NCBI GenBank assembly: GCA_050747245.1
Contig: JBOGNO010000001.1
Span: 248,001-312,000, forward strand
Source: JBOGNO01 sp050747245
GTDB taxonomy: Bacteria > Acidobacteriota > Terriglobia > Acidiferrales > UBA7541
Direction: 5' to 3'
Length of the DNA: 64,000 bases
Shown: positions 43,458 through 53,010 of the stretch, piece after piece
Position numbering within the stretch: position 1 is the stretch's first letter
Layout: every line of letters begins with the position of its first letter
Made by a program: the position numbers and the translations under genes
Notes under the pieces: model-generated
Databases searched by the model: none
Told to the model about the DNA's origin: nothing
The model's input: only the letters and a program-made list of their open reading frames with translations

Positions 43458-45512
43458 ATGAGATTCGCAATTCGATCTGCAGCGGTGTTCGTGGCTCTGC
43501 TCGCGGCGGGAGCCGTGCAAGCGCAAACGCCGCAGAAGCGCGCGATGACGTTCGGCGACCTGGCGGCGATGCACCGCATCAGCGATCCGCAAATTTCTCC
43601 GGATGGGAAATGGATCGCTTACTCGGTGGCCACGCCGGATCTGGCGGCCAACCACATGGTGCGGGACATCTGGGTGGTGGCCACGGAGGGCGGCGAGCCA
43701 CGGCAGCTGACGCGCGGGGGAAGCGACATGCGCGCACGGTGGTCTCCCGATGGACAGGAGATCGCGTTTCTTTCCGGGCGTGGGGGTTCGGAGCAAGTCT
43801 ACGTGATACCAGTATCGGGGGGCGAGGCGAAGAAGCTGACTTCGCTTTCAGGTGAAGCGGACAACGAGCTGTGGTCGCCGGATGGAAAAACCATCGCATT
43901 TGTTTCGCGCGTCTATGCGGATTGCAAGGATGAAAAGTGCAACGCAGACCGCGACGCGGAAAATGAAAAAAACAAAGTGAAAGCGCACGTGTATGAAAAA
44001 CTTCTCTACCGTCACTGGACGGAATGGTGGGACGGCAAACGCAGCCATCTTTTCGTGATTGCCGCGAGCGGCGGGACGCCTGCCGACTTGACTCCGGGAG
44101 CGGACTACGACGTGCCGCCCTTCAACCTGGGAATGCCGGAGCCGATCGGATTTTCTCCCGACAGCAAGGAAATTTGTTTCACCGCAGATACAGATAAGGA
44201 TGAAGCAACCAGCACGAATGGAGACCTTTTCGTCGTGCCCACAGCAGGAGGAAGCGCGCCGCGGAGAATTACGGATAACCCGGGAAACGACTGGGGGCCG
44301 GTCTATTCACCGGACGGAAAATGGATTGCCTACATCTCGCAAAAAACGGCGGGATATGAGAGCGACCGCTTCCGGCTGATGCTCTACGAACGAACGAGCG
44401 GAAATCATATCGAAGCGGCGCCAAAATACGACAACTGGGTGGGAAATTATGCGTGGTCGCCGGATAGCCGAAAAATTTATTTCAATGCCGAAGACCGGAC
44501 AGAAATGCCGATCTACACAGTGGGGACAGAAGGAAACGAGCTGCCGAAGATTATTGTTTCAGACAGTTTCAATCCGGAATTCGCGCTGAGCGCGGACGGC
44601 AAGACATTGATCTTCACGCGCACGAGCCTGACCATGCCCGCGGAAATATTCGCGGCGAATGGCGATGGCTCCGCAGTGCGACAGATCACGCATCAAAATG
44701 CAGGCGTCCTGGCGCAACTGGATCTCTCTCCTGGCGAGCCCTTCTGGTTCGAGGGCGCGGGCGGCGCGAAAATCGAAGGATTGCTGGTGCGGCCGCCGCA
44801 TTTCGACGCGTCGAAAAAATATCCGATGTTGTTTCTGGTTCACGGCGGCCCGCAGGGAGCGTGGGATGACGAATGGGGCTACCGCTGGAACCCGGAAATG
44901 TTTTCTTCGGCGGGATACGTCTCCGTAATGATCAATCCGCACGGCTCGACGGGATACGGGCAGGACTTCACCGCCGAAATCAGCGGCGACTGGGGTGGAA
45001 AAGTTTTCATGGACTTGATGAAAGGAGTGGACGCGGCCATCGCGAAATATCCATTTATTGATGGCTCGCGCGTCGCGGCCGCAGGCGGTTCCTTCGGCGG
45101 ATTTATGATCGACTGGATGGAGTCGCAGGCCAAAGGGCGATTCAAATGCCTGATCAGCCATGCGGGGCCGTACGACGCGCTGAGCATCTACGGGGCGACG
45201 GAAGAGCTGTGGTTCAACGAGTGGGAATTCAAGGGCACGCCGTGGGAACATCCGGAGCTGTATCAGAAGTGGTCGCCGGCGAATTATGCGGCGGAATTTG
45301 GAAAGTACAAGACGCCGACGCTGGTGATCGGCGGAGAGCGCGATTTTCGAGTGCCTTACACGCAGGATCTGGAATTTTTCACGGCGCTCCAGAGGCAGGG
45401 AGTCCCCTCGAAGCTGGTGATTTTTCCGGATGAAGGGCACTGGGTGCTGAAACCGCAGAACAGCGAATTCTGGTACAAGACGTTTCTCGACTGGCTGGCG
45501 AAATATTTGTAA
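43458..45512 (+). CDS. S9-family exported serine peptidase (prolyl oligopeptidase/acylaminoacyl peptidase-like)
   Basis: The ATG at 43458 with GGGAGG upstream and a signal peptide (MRFAIRSAAVFVALLAAGAVQA) is preferred over the ORF start 63 bases earlier; the product is 684 residues. Residues of about 40-400 form a seven-blade propeller with TolB/WD-like repeats (ISPDGKWIAYS, WSPDGQEIAFLS, YSPDGKWIAYIS). The C-terminal alpha/beta-hydrolase has nucleophile Ser545 in GGSFGGF, Asp in GERDFRVPY and His in DEGHWVL. It cleaves short peptides in the periplasm or outside. Monocistronic, preceded by the tandem array. Confidence 0.9.
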   Translation: MRFAIRSAAVFVALLAAGAVQAQTPQKRAMTFGDLAAMHRISDPQISPDGKWIAYSVATPDLAANHMVRDIWVVATEGGEPRQLTRGGSDMRARWSPDGQEIAFLSGRGGSEQVYVIPVSGGEAKKLTSLSGEADNELWSPDGKTIAFVSRVYADCKDEKCNADRDAENEKNKVKAHVYEKLLYRHWTEWWDGKRSHLFVIAASGGTPADLTPGADYDVPPFNLGMPEPIGFSPDSKEICFTADTDKDEATSTNGDLFVVPTAGGSAPRRITDNPGNDWGPVYSPDGKWIAYISQKTAGYESDRFRLMLYERTSGNHIEAAPKYDNWVGNYAWSPDSRKIYFNAEDRTEMPIYTVGTEGNELPKIIVSDSFNPEFALSADGKTLIFTRTSLTMPAEIFAANGDGSAVRQITHQNAGVLAQLDLSPGEPFWFEGAGGAKIEGLLVRPPHFDASKKYPMLFLVHGGPQGAWDDEWGYRWNPEMFSSAGYVSVMINPHGSTGYGQDFTAEISGDWGGKVFMDLMKGVDAAIAKYPFIDGSRVAAAGGSFGGFMIDWMESQAKGRFKCLISHAGPYDALSIYGATEELWFNEWEFKGTPWEHPELYQKWSPANYAAEFGKYKTPTLVIGGERDFRVPYTQDLEFFTALQRQGVPSKLVIFPDEGHWVLKPQNSEFWYKTFLDWLAKYL

Positions 45513-45519
45513 GCAGGCG

Positions 45520-46617
45520 TCAGGCGCGATTCGCATGCGCCAGGGCGTTCCGATATTCGCTTAGGGTTTCCTCCACAAGACGATCGGCGGTGAAGCGCGC
45601 AGAGATGGTTGCGCGCGCGGCCATGCCGAGGCGGGCGGCTTCGGCGCGATTTTCGAGCAACGAAATAGCCGCAGCGGCAAAATCTTCCGGCCGGGCCGCC
45701 GCCGAAACCAAAATTCCGTCGCGGCCATTTGAGATGATTTCCGGCACTCCTCCGCTCGCAACCGCAACAGCAGGAAGTTCGTAGGACATCGCGGAGAGGA
45801 GCGAACTGCCGAGAGGCTCATCGAGCGAGGGAAAAAGAAAAAGATAGAACGCGCGATAGGCTTCGGCAACGTCGTCGAGAAATCCGGCGAAGATGACGGC
45901 ATGGGAGATGCCCGAGTCACGAGCCAGTTTTTCAAGCGCGGGCCGACAAGGGCCATCTCCGGCAAGGAAGAGCTTTGCGCGCGGCGATCTCTGGCGAATG
46001 AGCGGGAGGGCGCGAATCAAAATCTCTTGACCTTTTTCGGGCAGCAGATAACCGACACAGCCGAGCAGCGGCTCGTCTTCGCCAATTTTCCAGCGGGCGC
46101 GGGAACGAGCGCTCATTTCGGGAGTGGTCCGCTCGGGAATTTCGACTCCGTCGTAAACGACGGCGACGCGAGAAGCAGCGATACCCGCGGCGACAACGCT
46201 TTCGGCCACATATCGCGAAACAGCGATGATGCTGTGCGCGGCGCGATATCGGGCAAGGCCCACGGCGCTGCGGCTCAAGGGATAGGCAACGCGACGAGCG
46301 GCGACAAGAGCGGCGCGGCGATGGGCTCCTGCGAGCCAAGCGGCAGTGAGAGCATGCGGGTCGTGCGCATGCACTATCTCAAAGAGTTCTTCGCCGAGCC
46401 AACGGCGAATTTCGCGAGCCAGATTCGCGCGAAGGAAAGTTCGCGGAATGGGGTGGACGGTGAAGCCTTCGCGTCCGGCACGGTCACACAGGGGCGAATC
46501 GCGAAGCGCGGCGAGCTCCACTGCATGTCCACGGGCACGCAGGCCACGAATAGTGAGAAGGATTTGTTGCTGGCCGCCGCGCCAGTCGGGACGGGTATCG
46601 AGATGCAGAATATTCAT
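45520..46617 (-). CDS. GT4-family glycosyltransferase
   Basis: The ATG at 46617 gives 365 residues starting MNILHLDTRPDWRGGQQQ, the usual GT-B opening. The longer frame to 47097 runs through the PEGA gene region and is not protein-like. The C-terminal half carries GCVGYLLPEKGQEILIRA, GDGPCRPALEKLA and FPSLDEPLGSSLLSAMSYELPAVA, i.e. the donor-binding EX7E-type region of GT4. It transfers a sugar from a nucleotide donor, probably in lipopolysaccharide or capsule assembly. It converges with the S9 peptidase gene (7 bp). Confidence 0.87.
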   Translation of the reverse strand: MNILHLDTRPDWRGGQQQILLTIRGLRARGHAVELAALRDSPLCDRAGREGFTVHPIPRTFLRANLAREIRRWLGEELFEIVHAHDPHALTAAWLAGAHRRAALVAARRVAYPLSRSAVGLARYRAAHSIIAVSRYVAESVVAAGIAASRVAVVYDGVEIPERTTPEMSARSRARWKIGEDEPLLGCVGYLLPEKGQEILIRALPLIRQRSPRAKLFLAGDGPCRPALEKLARDSGISHAVIFAGFLDDVAEAYRAFYLFLFPSLDEPLGSSLLSAMSYELPAVAVASGGVPEIISNGRDGILVSAAARPEDFAAAAISLLENRAEAARLGMAARATISARFTADRLVEETLSEYRNALAHANRA

Positions 46618-46809
46618 GTGCAGCGAACTCGCCCAGTGAGCGAGCGGAGCGGCGAGTGTATCACCGCGGGCGAAAGAGCGCCGAGCGGATCCGCATAGTG
46701 GGGCGAAGGAGAACCGACGATCGATCCTTTTCAAATTGTCGCTTAGACAGGGCGGGTGCGATCGCAAACGCGCAGCAACGAAACGCCGGAAGACTGGCAC
46801 AAACCCTCT

Positions 46810-46839
46810 TGACATACTGACTGGTAACGTCCTATCGTA
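46810..46839 (+). promoter_or_regulatory. Putative sigma-70 promoter for the PEGA gene
   Basis: TTGACA at 46810-46815 and TATCGT at 46834-46839, 18 bp apart. A start near 46846 would leave a leader of about 24 bases with GGGAGG at 46858-46863 and the ATG at 46870. This also argues against the earlier ATG at 46843, which would lie upstream of the transcript. Confidence 0.5.
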
Positions 46840-46869
46840 ATTATGACTGCGCTGCTTGGGAGGCCGGTG

Positions 46870-47304
46870 ATGAGCGCAAATCGGCTTCGTGAATGTTTGC
46901 TGGCCACGATTGTTTGCGCACTGGCGACGCCACCTGCACTTCCCCCTCGTAGTGAAACGCTGACCATTGCGAGCACTCCCAGTGGCGCAACCCTCGAAAT
47001 TGACGGTATTCCAGCGGGAACCACGCCATTTGAACAGAGATATCCCGCAAGTTATTTTCACAAGCCACATGCCCTTTTCAGCGCGCGCCTGGAACACCCC
47101 ATGACGGCAAAACTATCGAAGCCAGGGTATCTGGAAAAAACCCTCGAATTGACGTACGGTCCACTGCGCTGGGTTTCGATCAATGGGAAGGAGCACGGGG
47201 ACTACTATCTTTTCAAGATGGATCACATCGAAGTAACGCTCGTGCCGGACTCCAAGGTTGCGCCGGAAAAAGGCAAGCCGGCAACGCCCGCACAGTCGAG
47301 ATAG
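46870..47304 (+). CDS. PEGA-domain exported protein
   Basis: The ATG at 46870 with GGGAGG six bases upstream gives 144 residues. It has an N-terminal hydrophobic signal (RLRECLLATIVCALATPP), then a PEGA-like domain (LTIASTPSGATLEIDGIPAGTTPFEQRYP) and KPGYLEKTLELTYG. PEGA domains occur in surface-layer-associated and periplasmic proteins of many bacteria; binding partner unknown. The C-terminus is charged and Lys/Pro-rich. Confidence 0.75.
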   Translation: MSANRLRECLLATIVCALATPPALPPRSETLTIASTPSGATLEIDGIPAGTTPFEQRYPASYFHKPHALFSARLEHPMTAKLSKPGYLEKTLELTYGPLRWVSINGKEHGDYYLFKMDHIEVTLVPDSKVAPEKGKPATPAQSR

Positions 47305-47410
47305 GGACAGGCCCTTTGCTCACTTCCTTTTCCGATGTCAGAGTCAATTCGAAGACCGAAAATCCATTCTCTGCTCGAGCGGATTCACCAATCGTTTGCG
47401 AGACAGCGCT

Positions 47411-47450
47411 AAAAGAAAAAAGATGAGGGCGCAGACTCGCGTGCGCCCTC
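47411..47450 (-). terminator. Intrinsic terminator of the porin gene
   Basis: On the minus strand GAGGGCGCA pairs with TGCGCCCTC (47450-47442 with 47433-47425), followed by ATCTTTTTTC. It lies 40 bases past the porin stop codon. Confidence 0.8.
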
Positions 47451-47489
47451 GCTTCCGCTGCGGCCTGCCACAGGCCGAAACCAGTGCGA

Positions 47490-49286
47490 CTAGGGCAAAA
47501 TGTACCGGAACGAGGTGAGGACCATGTTCTCCACGGCATGAGGAGCGGCCTGTTTCGCACCGTTCACTCCGGACCAGGTGTTGCGCACAACATAGGAGTA
47601 CTGCGGACCCCACTGAATCGTGCCGCGGTTTCCCTTGTACAAACGATGCCAGAACCCGATCGTGCCCTCGATGACATTGCGCGTATCCCCGGTGCAATGG
47701 GAAGGTGAGCCGGGAACGAAACCCGTCCCCAGGGCTTCCGTGTTGCAGCCGGAATTGTCGAAGAGCGGTGAGCCGTAGCCCACGGAGACTGTCTTGCCGG
47801 CGACGATGGTATTGAAAAATGCGCGCTCCTCATATTCGCCGCCCACGTAGGTGTACAGGTCAAACATCGGGGTGACGTGCCATTCGACGGTTCCCAGCGC
47901 CTGTCCGCCGCGGATGGGAGCGAGCGTGCCGTTGGGCCGAACTGTTACGTCCTGGAGGCCTACAGTACCGTAGCGGCCGATGCCGTCGCCTGCAAGGAAG
48001 TGTACGCCGACATCAAGCTTCTTCTTAAAGAGCGGCACTCGAGCATTGGCGCCGATTCCGCCCGCACCACGGGTGTCGTTGAAGGCTCCAGCAGTAGCCG
48101 GAGCATTCGGATAGACGCGATCGCGAAAGAAACTGAAGATGCCGAAGAGCTCATAATGGCCCCATCCCGGCTCAGCGACGCCCTTGACGATGATGTCAGG
48201 GGCTACGTTGAATGAATAGTTGGCCAGCGTATTGAAAAGACCCCCGCCATTCCCCGCCGCACCGAGAAGAAAATTGGCAGGGGGATTGTGAGCGACGAAC
48301 GTGGCCTGCGGGCTCTCCACAGACATGGCCAGCCAATAGTGATCGGCGAATTTTTTGGAAACGCGAAGGCCGAGCTGACGTGCCCAGCTGAAGCCGACGT
48401 TATACTGCGCGTCAATTGTCAGCGGGGGGGTCTCCTTAGTGTTCTCGACACCACTCCGGGTTTCGGTAACCAAACTCCACATCTGACCGGCGGTGAATTT
48501 GAACCCGTTCTGGAATTCCGCCTGACCCCAAATTTGCCGCTGGCGGAGGACGTAGCTGTTGCTCTCATTGTTGTTGGACGTTACGGCGGCAGCGAGCCAG
48601 TCTGTTTCGTAGTAGCCAGTAAACGTCACGTTGTCGGCTTTGCCTTCTGCTCGCAGGGAAATGCGCGACTGACGGGCCGAAGGATTCCATTCGGATACGT
48701 GGCCATTCGAACCGCCGGAAAAAGGAATAGCGTTGAAGGGCGTATTCACATCGGCGCTCAATGCATGGGAACGCCAGACGGATTCTGCCGCCAGGAATCC
48801 GCCGGGGGTGATGGTGATTCCTTTGATGTGAATGGTCGTGGGCGGCTCGGTCTTTTTTTCTTTCTCCTGTGCTTCATATTGTGGAGTTGCATCTGCGGAT
48901 GCTGGCGCCCCATTTGTGCCAGGAGTAACGGCGAGAGGCAGAGCGTTGGCAGTGCTCATGATCTTGAGCTGATCCTGCATCGCTTGCATCTGCAACTGCT
49001 GCGCCTTCAACTGCTCGCTTTGCTCCTGAATCTGCTTCGCCTGGGATTCCAGCAGGTCACGGAGATGCTGCAATTCAATTTCTGTGCTGGAGGCCTCCGG
49101 CTTCGCTGTGGAATCTGTTTTTGATGTGGCAGCCGTCTTGTTCTTAGCATCGGTGGCGTCATCCTTCTTGGTTGCCGCCGAAGTATTCTTATCGGCTTTG
49201 CCGTCGTCCTTTGCCCCATCCTTCCCCGCCATTGCCGGCAGAGCGAGAAGAGTGAGGGCTAATGTCCAAGTTACGAGAACTCGCAT
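47490..49286 (-). CDS. Outer-membrane porin with N-terminal coiled coil (DcaP-like)
   Basis: A 598-residue protein with signal peptide (MRVLVTWTLALTLLALPAMA), a Lys/Asp/Ala-rich low-complexity stretch (25-68), a coiled coil (LQHLRDLLESQAKQIQEQSEQLKAQ region, about 70-110), then a long beta-barrel (TITPGGFLAAESVW onwards; alternating strands such as SRISLRAEGKADNVTFTGYYETDW). This matches DcaP-type trimeric porins, where the coiled coil trimerises in the periplasm. It ends in RYILP rather than the usual terminal Phe. Ribosome-binding site GGAGG. Monocistronic with its own terminator. Confidence 0.82.
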   Translation of the reverse strand: MRVLVTWTLALTLLALPAMAGKDGAKDDGKADKNTSAATKKDDATDAKNKTAATSKTDSTAKPEASSTEIELQHLRDLLESQAKQIQEQSEQLKAQQLQMQAMQDQLKIMSTANALPLAVTPGTNGAPASADATPQYEAQEKEKKTEPPTTIHIKGITITPGGFLAAESVWRSHALSADVNTPFNAIPFSGGSNGHVSEWNPSARQSRISLRAEGKADNVTFTGYYETDWLAAAVTSNNNESNSYVLRQRQIWGQAEFQNGFKFTAGQMWSLVTETRSGVENTKETPPLTIDAQYNVGFSWARQLGLRVSKKFADHYWLAMSVESPQATFVAHNPPANFLLGAAGNGGGLFNTLANYSFNVAPDIIVKGVAEPGWGHYELFGIFSFFRDRVYPNAPATAGAFNDTRGAGGIGANARVPLFKKKLDVGVHFLAGDGIGRYGTVGLQDVTVRPNGTLAPIRGGQALGTVEWHVTPMFDLYTYVGGEYEERAFFNTIVAGKTVSVGYGSPLFDNSGCNTEALGTGFVPGSPSHCTGDTRNVIEGTIGFWHRLYKGNRGTIQWGPQYSYVVRNTWSGVNGAKQAAPHAVENMVLTSFRYILP

Positions 49287-49977
49287 TCGTTCCTCCTTGA
49301 GATTCGCGAATCAATCGCGCCGAGCATCGAAATCCGAGTTACAAACGAGCTTCCAAGAAAAGCCTGCAGCGAAACATCTCTCGGGTGCGAGAGGGCAAAT
49401 TCTCTGCTGGATTTGGTACACATCACTGCGTACGAAAATCCGAGACGCTCGAGCGTTCCCGGGCGTTCCAAATGAGTCCGAAAACTGATCTGACTCTCCA
49501 CGCTGAACAGCATGCTTGCCGCTGCTACTACTCACGCTGAGAGCTTCTCCTCAGGTTTCATTCGATATAAGCAGAATGCAACTTAGCTGGGGCGTTTGAA
49601 CCGTCTGTCACGGGAATGTTAATTCTGCATTACGTAAGTGGGGACTAATGTGGAAAAGGCGAATAACAGCTTCCTGGATGTGGACCAAGATGCTCGTCGG
49701 AAGCTACTCGTCGGCCTATGGGAGCTACATGCGGTATGGAGCGCCCGAGCCCGTCCATGAATCGACGGCTTGACAGTGAGTAGTTTGGGCTGAGGGTAAA
49801 ACAACTGACTCCATGTGAGTTCTCTATCCAAGTCGATGCGGAGGACGCCTCAAAGTGTCTCCAAGAGGAGACATATTGTTTGAGAATCGTGAAAAGGAGC
49901 AAGAACAGCGAGTCTAAAACACTAGATGCATGTTCCTGTCGAGTTGGGTCGACGGGAAAAGCAGAATTCTTTCAAGT
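49287..49977. other. 690 bp region without supported genes
   Basis: Both strands were checked. Short ORFs (for example 49271-49513 and 49645-49902 minus) lack ribosome-binding sites and recognisable features. GC is lower than in flanking genes. The porin promoter is expected here, but no clear hexamer pair was identified. Confidence 0.5.
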
Positions 49978-50679
49978 TCACGATGCGATGGGAGCTTCCT
50001 TGTACCAGTCGCGGGCAGCGTGAAGCACGAGTTCTACACGAGAAGAAATGCCCAGCTTGTCGAAAATCCGAAAAAGATAATTCTTTACAGTGTGCGAGCT
50101 GATCTGCAGCTTTTCGGAGATCTCGCGGTTCGTGAACCCCTGCGCAACCAAGTTGGTGACATCCAATTCCCGCTTTGTGAGACCCTTCAACGAGCCTGTG
50201 GGACTTATTTGAATGGGTGCGGCGAGAAAGAGCAAGTCCAAAAGGACCTCTATCTGCTGGCTGGAAGCCCATATCTGGCCTTTATGAACAGCCTTCAGGC
50301 ACTTGCGCAAATCATCCACCGATTCGGAACGGCAAAAGATTCCCTTAGCCCCGGCACGAAACGCGTTAGCCACAGTCTGAGGATCTGCGGATTCTACCAG
50401 CATCACGGCGCGAGTCTGCGGAGACGTGGCGCGCAGTTTGCGGACCAGCCCGAATCCAGCCATCAAACCATCTTCGAGCTGCGAGCTGATGATAGCGACG
50501 TCCGGATGGAATTTCGCTATCTCCTTTAGCACCTGTGAAGAATTCAAAGCCGATGCCACAAGATCCAAATGAGAGTCGGATTCCTTCAATGCACGCGTGA
50601 GCAACTGACAGTTCATGTTGGAACAATCCGCGACTAGGACGCGAACAGAATGCGATTTCAATTCACTCGACCTTGGCAT
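49978..50679 (-). CDS. LuxR-family regulator with degenerate receiver domain
   Basis: A 233-residue protein. The C-terminal LuxR helix-turn-helix is intact (LTKRELDVTNLVAQGFTNREISEKL; SSHTVKNYLFRIFDKLG). The N-terminal receiver-like domain keeps the fold (VRVLVADCSNMN, AVMLVESADPQTVANAFRAGAKGIF) but the phosphoacceptor Asp is replaced by Ser65 (PDVAIISSQLEDG), and the conserved Lys is replaced (CRSES). It therefore probably works without phosphorylation. It has no adjacent kinase and diverges from the TonB-like gene. Confidence 0.87.
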   Translation of the reverse strand: MPRSSELKSHSVRVLVADCSNMNCQLLTRALKESDSHLDLVASALNSSQVLKEIAKFHPDVAIISSQLEDGLMAGFGLVRKLRATSPQTRAVMLVESADPQTVANAFRAGAKGIFCRSESVDDLRKCLKAVHKGQIWASSQQIEVLLDLLFLAAPIQISPTGSLKGLTKRELDVTNLVAQGFTNREISEKLQISSHTVKNYLFRIFDKLGISSRVELVLHAARDWYKEAPIAS

Positions 50680-50746
50680 AACCCTCGGTAGGTGTAGACT
50701 ACGGAAACGATCAGCTATTTCGTGTTAAGTTTAATCTTTCTCAAAT

Positions 50747-50796
50747 CTTGCGCGCAAGTTCCATGTGCGATTAAAGTGAAAAAATTCTTGCGCAAG
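50747..50796. promoter_or_regulatory. Two related palindromes in the divergent region
   Basis: CTTGCGCGCAAG at 50747-50758 and CTTGCGCAAG at 50787-50796 are perfect palindromes with the same half-site, centres about 39 bp apart, between the atypical LuxR regulator (minus) and the TonB-like gene (plus). They could be operator sites, for example for that regulator. No experimental support. Confidence 0.4.
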
Positions 50797-50926
50797 ATGT
50801 TGCACATATGGGGCTAAAAAGACACAAGCGAATAGCGCAATGTCTGGAACCTAAAGTGCTGTCTCAGAGGAGGACGAACTGTCTAAGTTTCTGGGGATAC
50901 GCGAGCTTTGTAATCGGAGACTGCGC

Positions 50927-52603
50927 TTGGCAACTGATTCCGGCTTCTTGGGACGGCCTAGGGCCCCGGATTTCCATGTGTACGTTCAACCGCTCTTCGT
51001 GGGGTGGGGTGCGGCACTGGCCGCGCTTTGCAGAAAGGAAGATGTCCCCCGCACATGGTACGCAGCCCGCATCTCGCGAAATCTGGTGGAATCACGAGCA
51101 CAGCCATCTGGCAATGGCGTGCTTGCCTCGGTTGCGCTCCACGTAGTGTTGGTCGGTCTCCTCATTGGATATCCGTTCATGCTGTACTTGCCGGGAGAGA
51201 ACTATCAAGCTCCTCCAAGTCAATCCAAGCAAATCACCTACTACATCAAGCCCCAAACCATAAGTGAAGTTCTGCCCAGACTCGCGCCTGCTGGTCCAGG
51301 AGGACGTCCCGGCTCAGGCAGCCATCCGCAAGAGCTTCCCGCGCGTGGCAGCACGGATTTTCACCGCTACCTAACGATTGACTCAAATCCGCAGCACCCG
51401 GACAATCTTCGACAGACAATCATTCAATCCTCTTCGCCGCCAGACCTAATTATCAGACAAGAATTGAGTCTTCCTAACTTGCTGGTGGGCAGTACGAAGG
51501 CCGCTCCCATGCCGCGCATGGATTTACGGTTTGCATCTCCATTGGAGAAGCAGACTACTCCGGAGAAACTGCAAGAGCCCCAAATCGCGGGAGAACCATC
51601 GAACGTACCTCTGGAGTGGTCTGCGGCTGAAATCGCAAACCCACGGCTGCCCGTGACGGCGGGTTTGTCGACGCCGGTGCCGGCACACGCGCACGCCGCA
51701 GTGGACTCGGTTGCCCCGCCCAACCTTGGCAGCGGGTCTGAATTGCAAGCGCAGGGAGGCGGACTGCTGATTTTGAGCGTAGATCCGGGCGTGAATTCTT
51801 CAACAGTGGCAATACCTCCCGGAAACCGCTACGGCTCATATTCAATTTCGCCCTCCGGCGGACAAGTGGGAAGCCCGGGGGGGGTTGCTGGCGGGGGCAC
51901 TTCCGAAGGCGGCGTAGGTGGCTCAGGATGGGGTGGAGACACGAGCATCGGGATTGGACCTGGAAAGAGCGGTGGCGGAGGGGGCAACTCAGGCGCGAGG
52001 GGAGATATAAGCGTTTCGGGCGGAAAAGAAGGTAATGGCGTTGTAGGATCAAACGAAGGAACCGGGATTGGCGACCCTGCGGGAGGTTCCTACCCGGGCA
52101 GCGTATTTCCCATCCGCCTTCCCGAGAACCCGCGCCGGAGCGGCGTACGCATATCCACGGGTCCGGTTGGGGGCGGCGGACTGAGCGTTTATGGAATTCT
52201 TCACGGCGGAAAGGTGTACACCATTTTTCTCCCCATGCCCGGAAAGAATTGGGTTTTAGAGTATTGTGCACAAAATGTTGCGGCTCCCAAGGCCGCCGAG
52301 GACACCTGGCAACAAGTCGTACACATGGAAACCGAACTCGTACCGCCTGACTCCGATCAAGCATACGATTTCAAACGATTTCCCATCCCCCGGGACAAGC
52401 AGGGGAAGATGATCGTGATTCATGGGATCATTCAGGCAGATGGTTCGGTGGCAGGCGCCAGCGTGGTCCAAAGCGTACAACCGGAGATGGACAAGTTGGC
52501 CGTAATCGCGTTCAGCCGATGGAAATTTAAGCCAGCACTCCGTGATAATAAGGAAGTAGCTGTGGAAATCCTGGTCGGGATTCCCATGCGTACCGAGCAG
52601 TAG
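50927..52603 (+). CDS. TonB-like energy-transducer protein with long Gly-rich linker
   Basis: A 558-residue protein from a TTG start with GGAGA six bases upstream. One hydrophobic segment (VLASVALHVVLVGLLIGYPFMLYL, about residues 65-90) anchors it with a cytoplasmic N-terminus. The periplasmic part is Pro/Ser-rich, then strongly Gly-rich (about residues 318-390: GGVAGGGTSEGGVGGSGWGG). The C-terminal ~100 residues read like a TonB domain (MIVIHGIIQADGSVAGASVV; FSRWKFKPALRDNKEVAVEILVGIP). TonB proteins couple proton-motive force to outer-membrane transport. No ExbB/ExbD gene or TonB-dependent receptor is present in the window. Confidence 0.78.
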   Translation: MATDSGFLGRPRAPDFHVYVQPLFVGWGAALAALCRKEDVPRTWYAARISRNLVESRAQPSGNGVLASVALHVVLVGLLIGYPFMLYLPGENYQAPPSQSKQITYYIKPQTISEVLPRLAPAGPGGRPGSGSHPQELPARGSTDFHRYLTIDSNPQHPDNLRQTIIQSSSPPDLIIRQELSLPNLLVGSTKAAPMPRMDLRFASPLEKQTTPEKLQEPQIAGEPSNVPLEWSAAEIANPRLPVTAGLSTPVPAHAHAAVDSVAPPNLGSGSELQAQGGGLLILSVDPGVNSSTVAIPPGNRYGSYSISPSGGQVGSPGGVAGGGTSEGGVGGSGWGGDTSIGIGPGKSGGGGGNSGARGDISVSGGKEGNGVVGSNEGTGIGDPAGGSYPGSVFPIRLPENPRRSGVRISTGPVGGGGLSVYGILHGGKVYTIFLPMPGKNWVLEYCAQNVAAPKAAEDTWQQVVHMETELVPPDSDQAYDFKRFPIPRDKQGKMIVIHGIIQADGSVAGASVVQSVQPEMDKLAVIAFSRWKFKPALRDNKEVAVEILVGIPMRTEQ

Positions 52604-53010
52604 GTAATGGTAGTACCACGCAAGTCTAGTAAGCCCCCTGAAGGATCGCACCTCTAGTCTGTGAGTCATCTTCCCCTATGAGACGTTGGTGACTTTACGG
52701 CTCTTGTGAAGCAGTTCACTTTTTCATACAGTGGTGGCTGCGCATCGTCCCCGGCCGCTTGATGCTGTAAATTGCACCTCAGGCGAAGGTGCATCTAAAA
52801 TGAATATTCTCATGCTTTCTGGTGAAATGTCTCTCAAAGTGAACGCACGGGATCTCCACACAGTAATGTTAATTGTTTTTGATTCTTAATACCGGCTGCT
52901 GTGGCATTCGCGCATTCGATTCTGAATCATACTGACAGTAGCGGAGGCAAAATGAGGTTCATCATTTCCTCGCGGCCCGCGCGAGTGTCTCTACAGATGG
53001 AGGCACTCCG
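52604..53010. other. Intergenic region before the sigma-54 activator
   Basis: No gene seen on either strand. The last bases carry GGAGG seven bases before the activator ATG at 53011. No clear promoter hexamers or palindromes were found. Confidence 0.5.
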
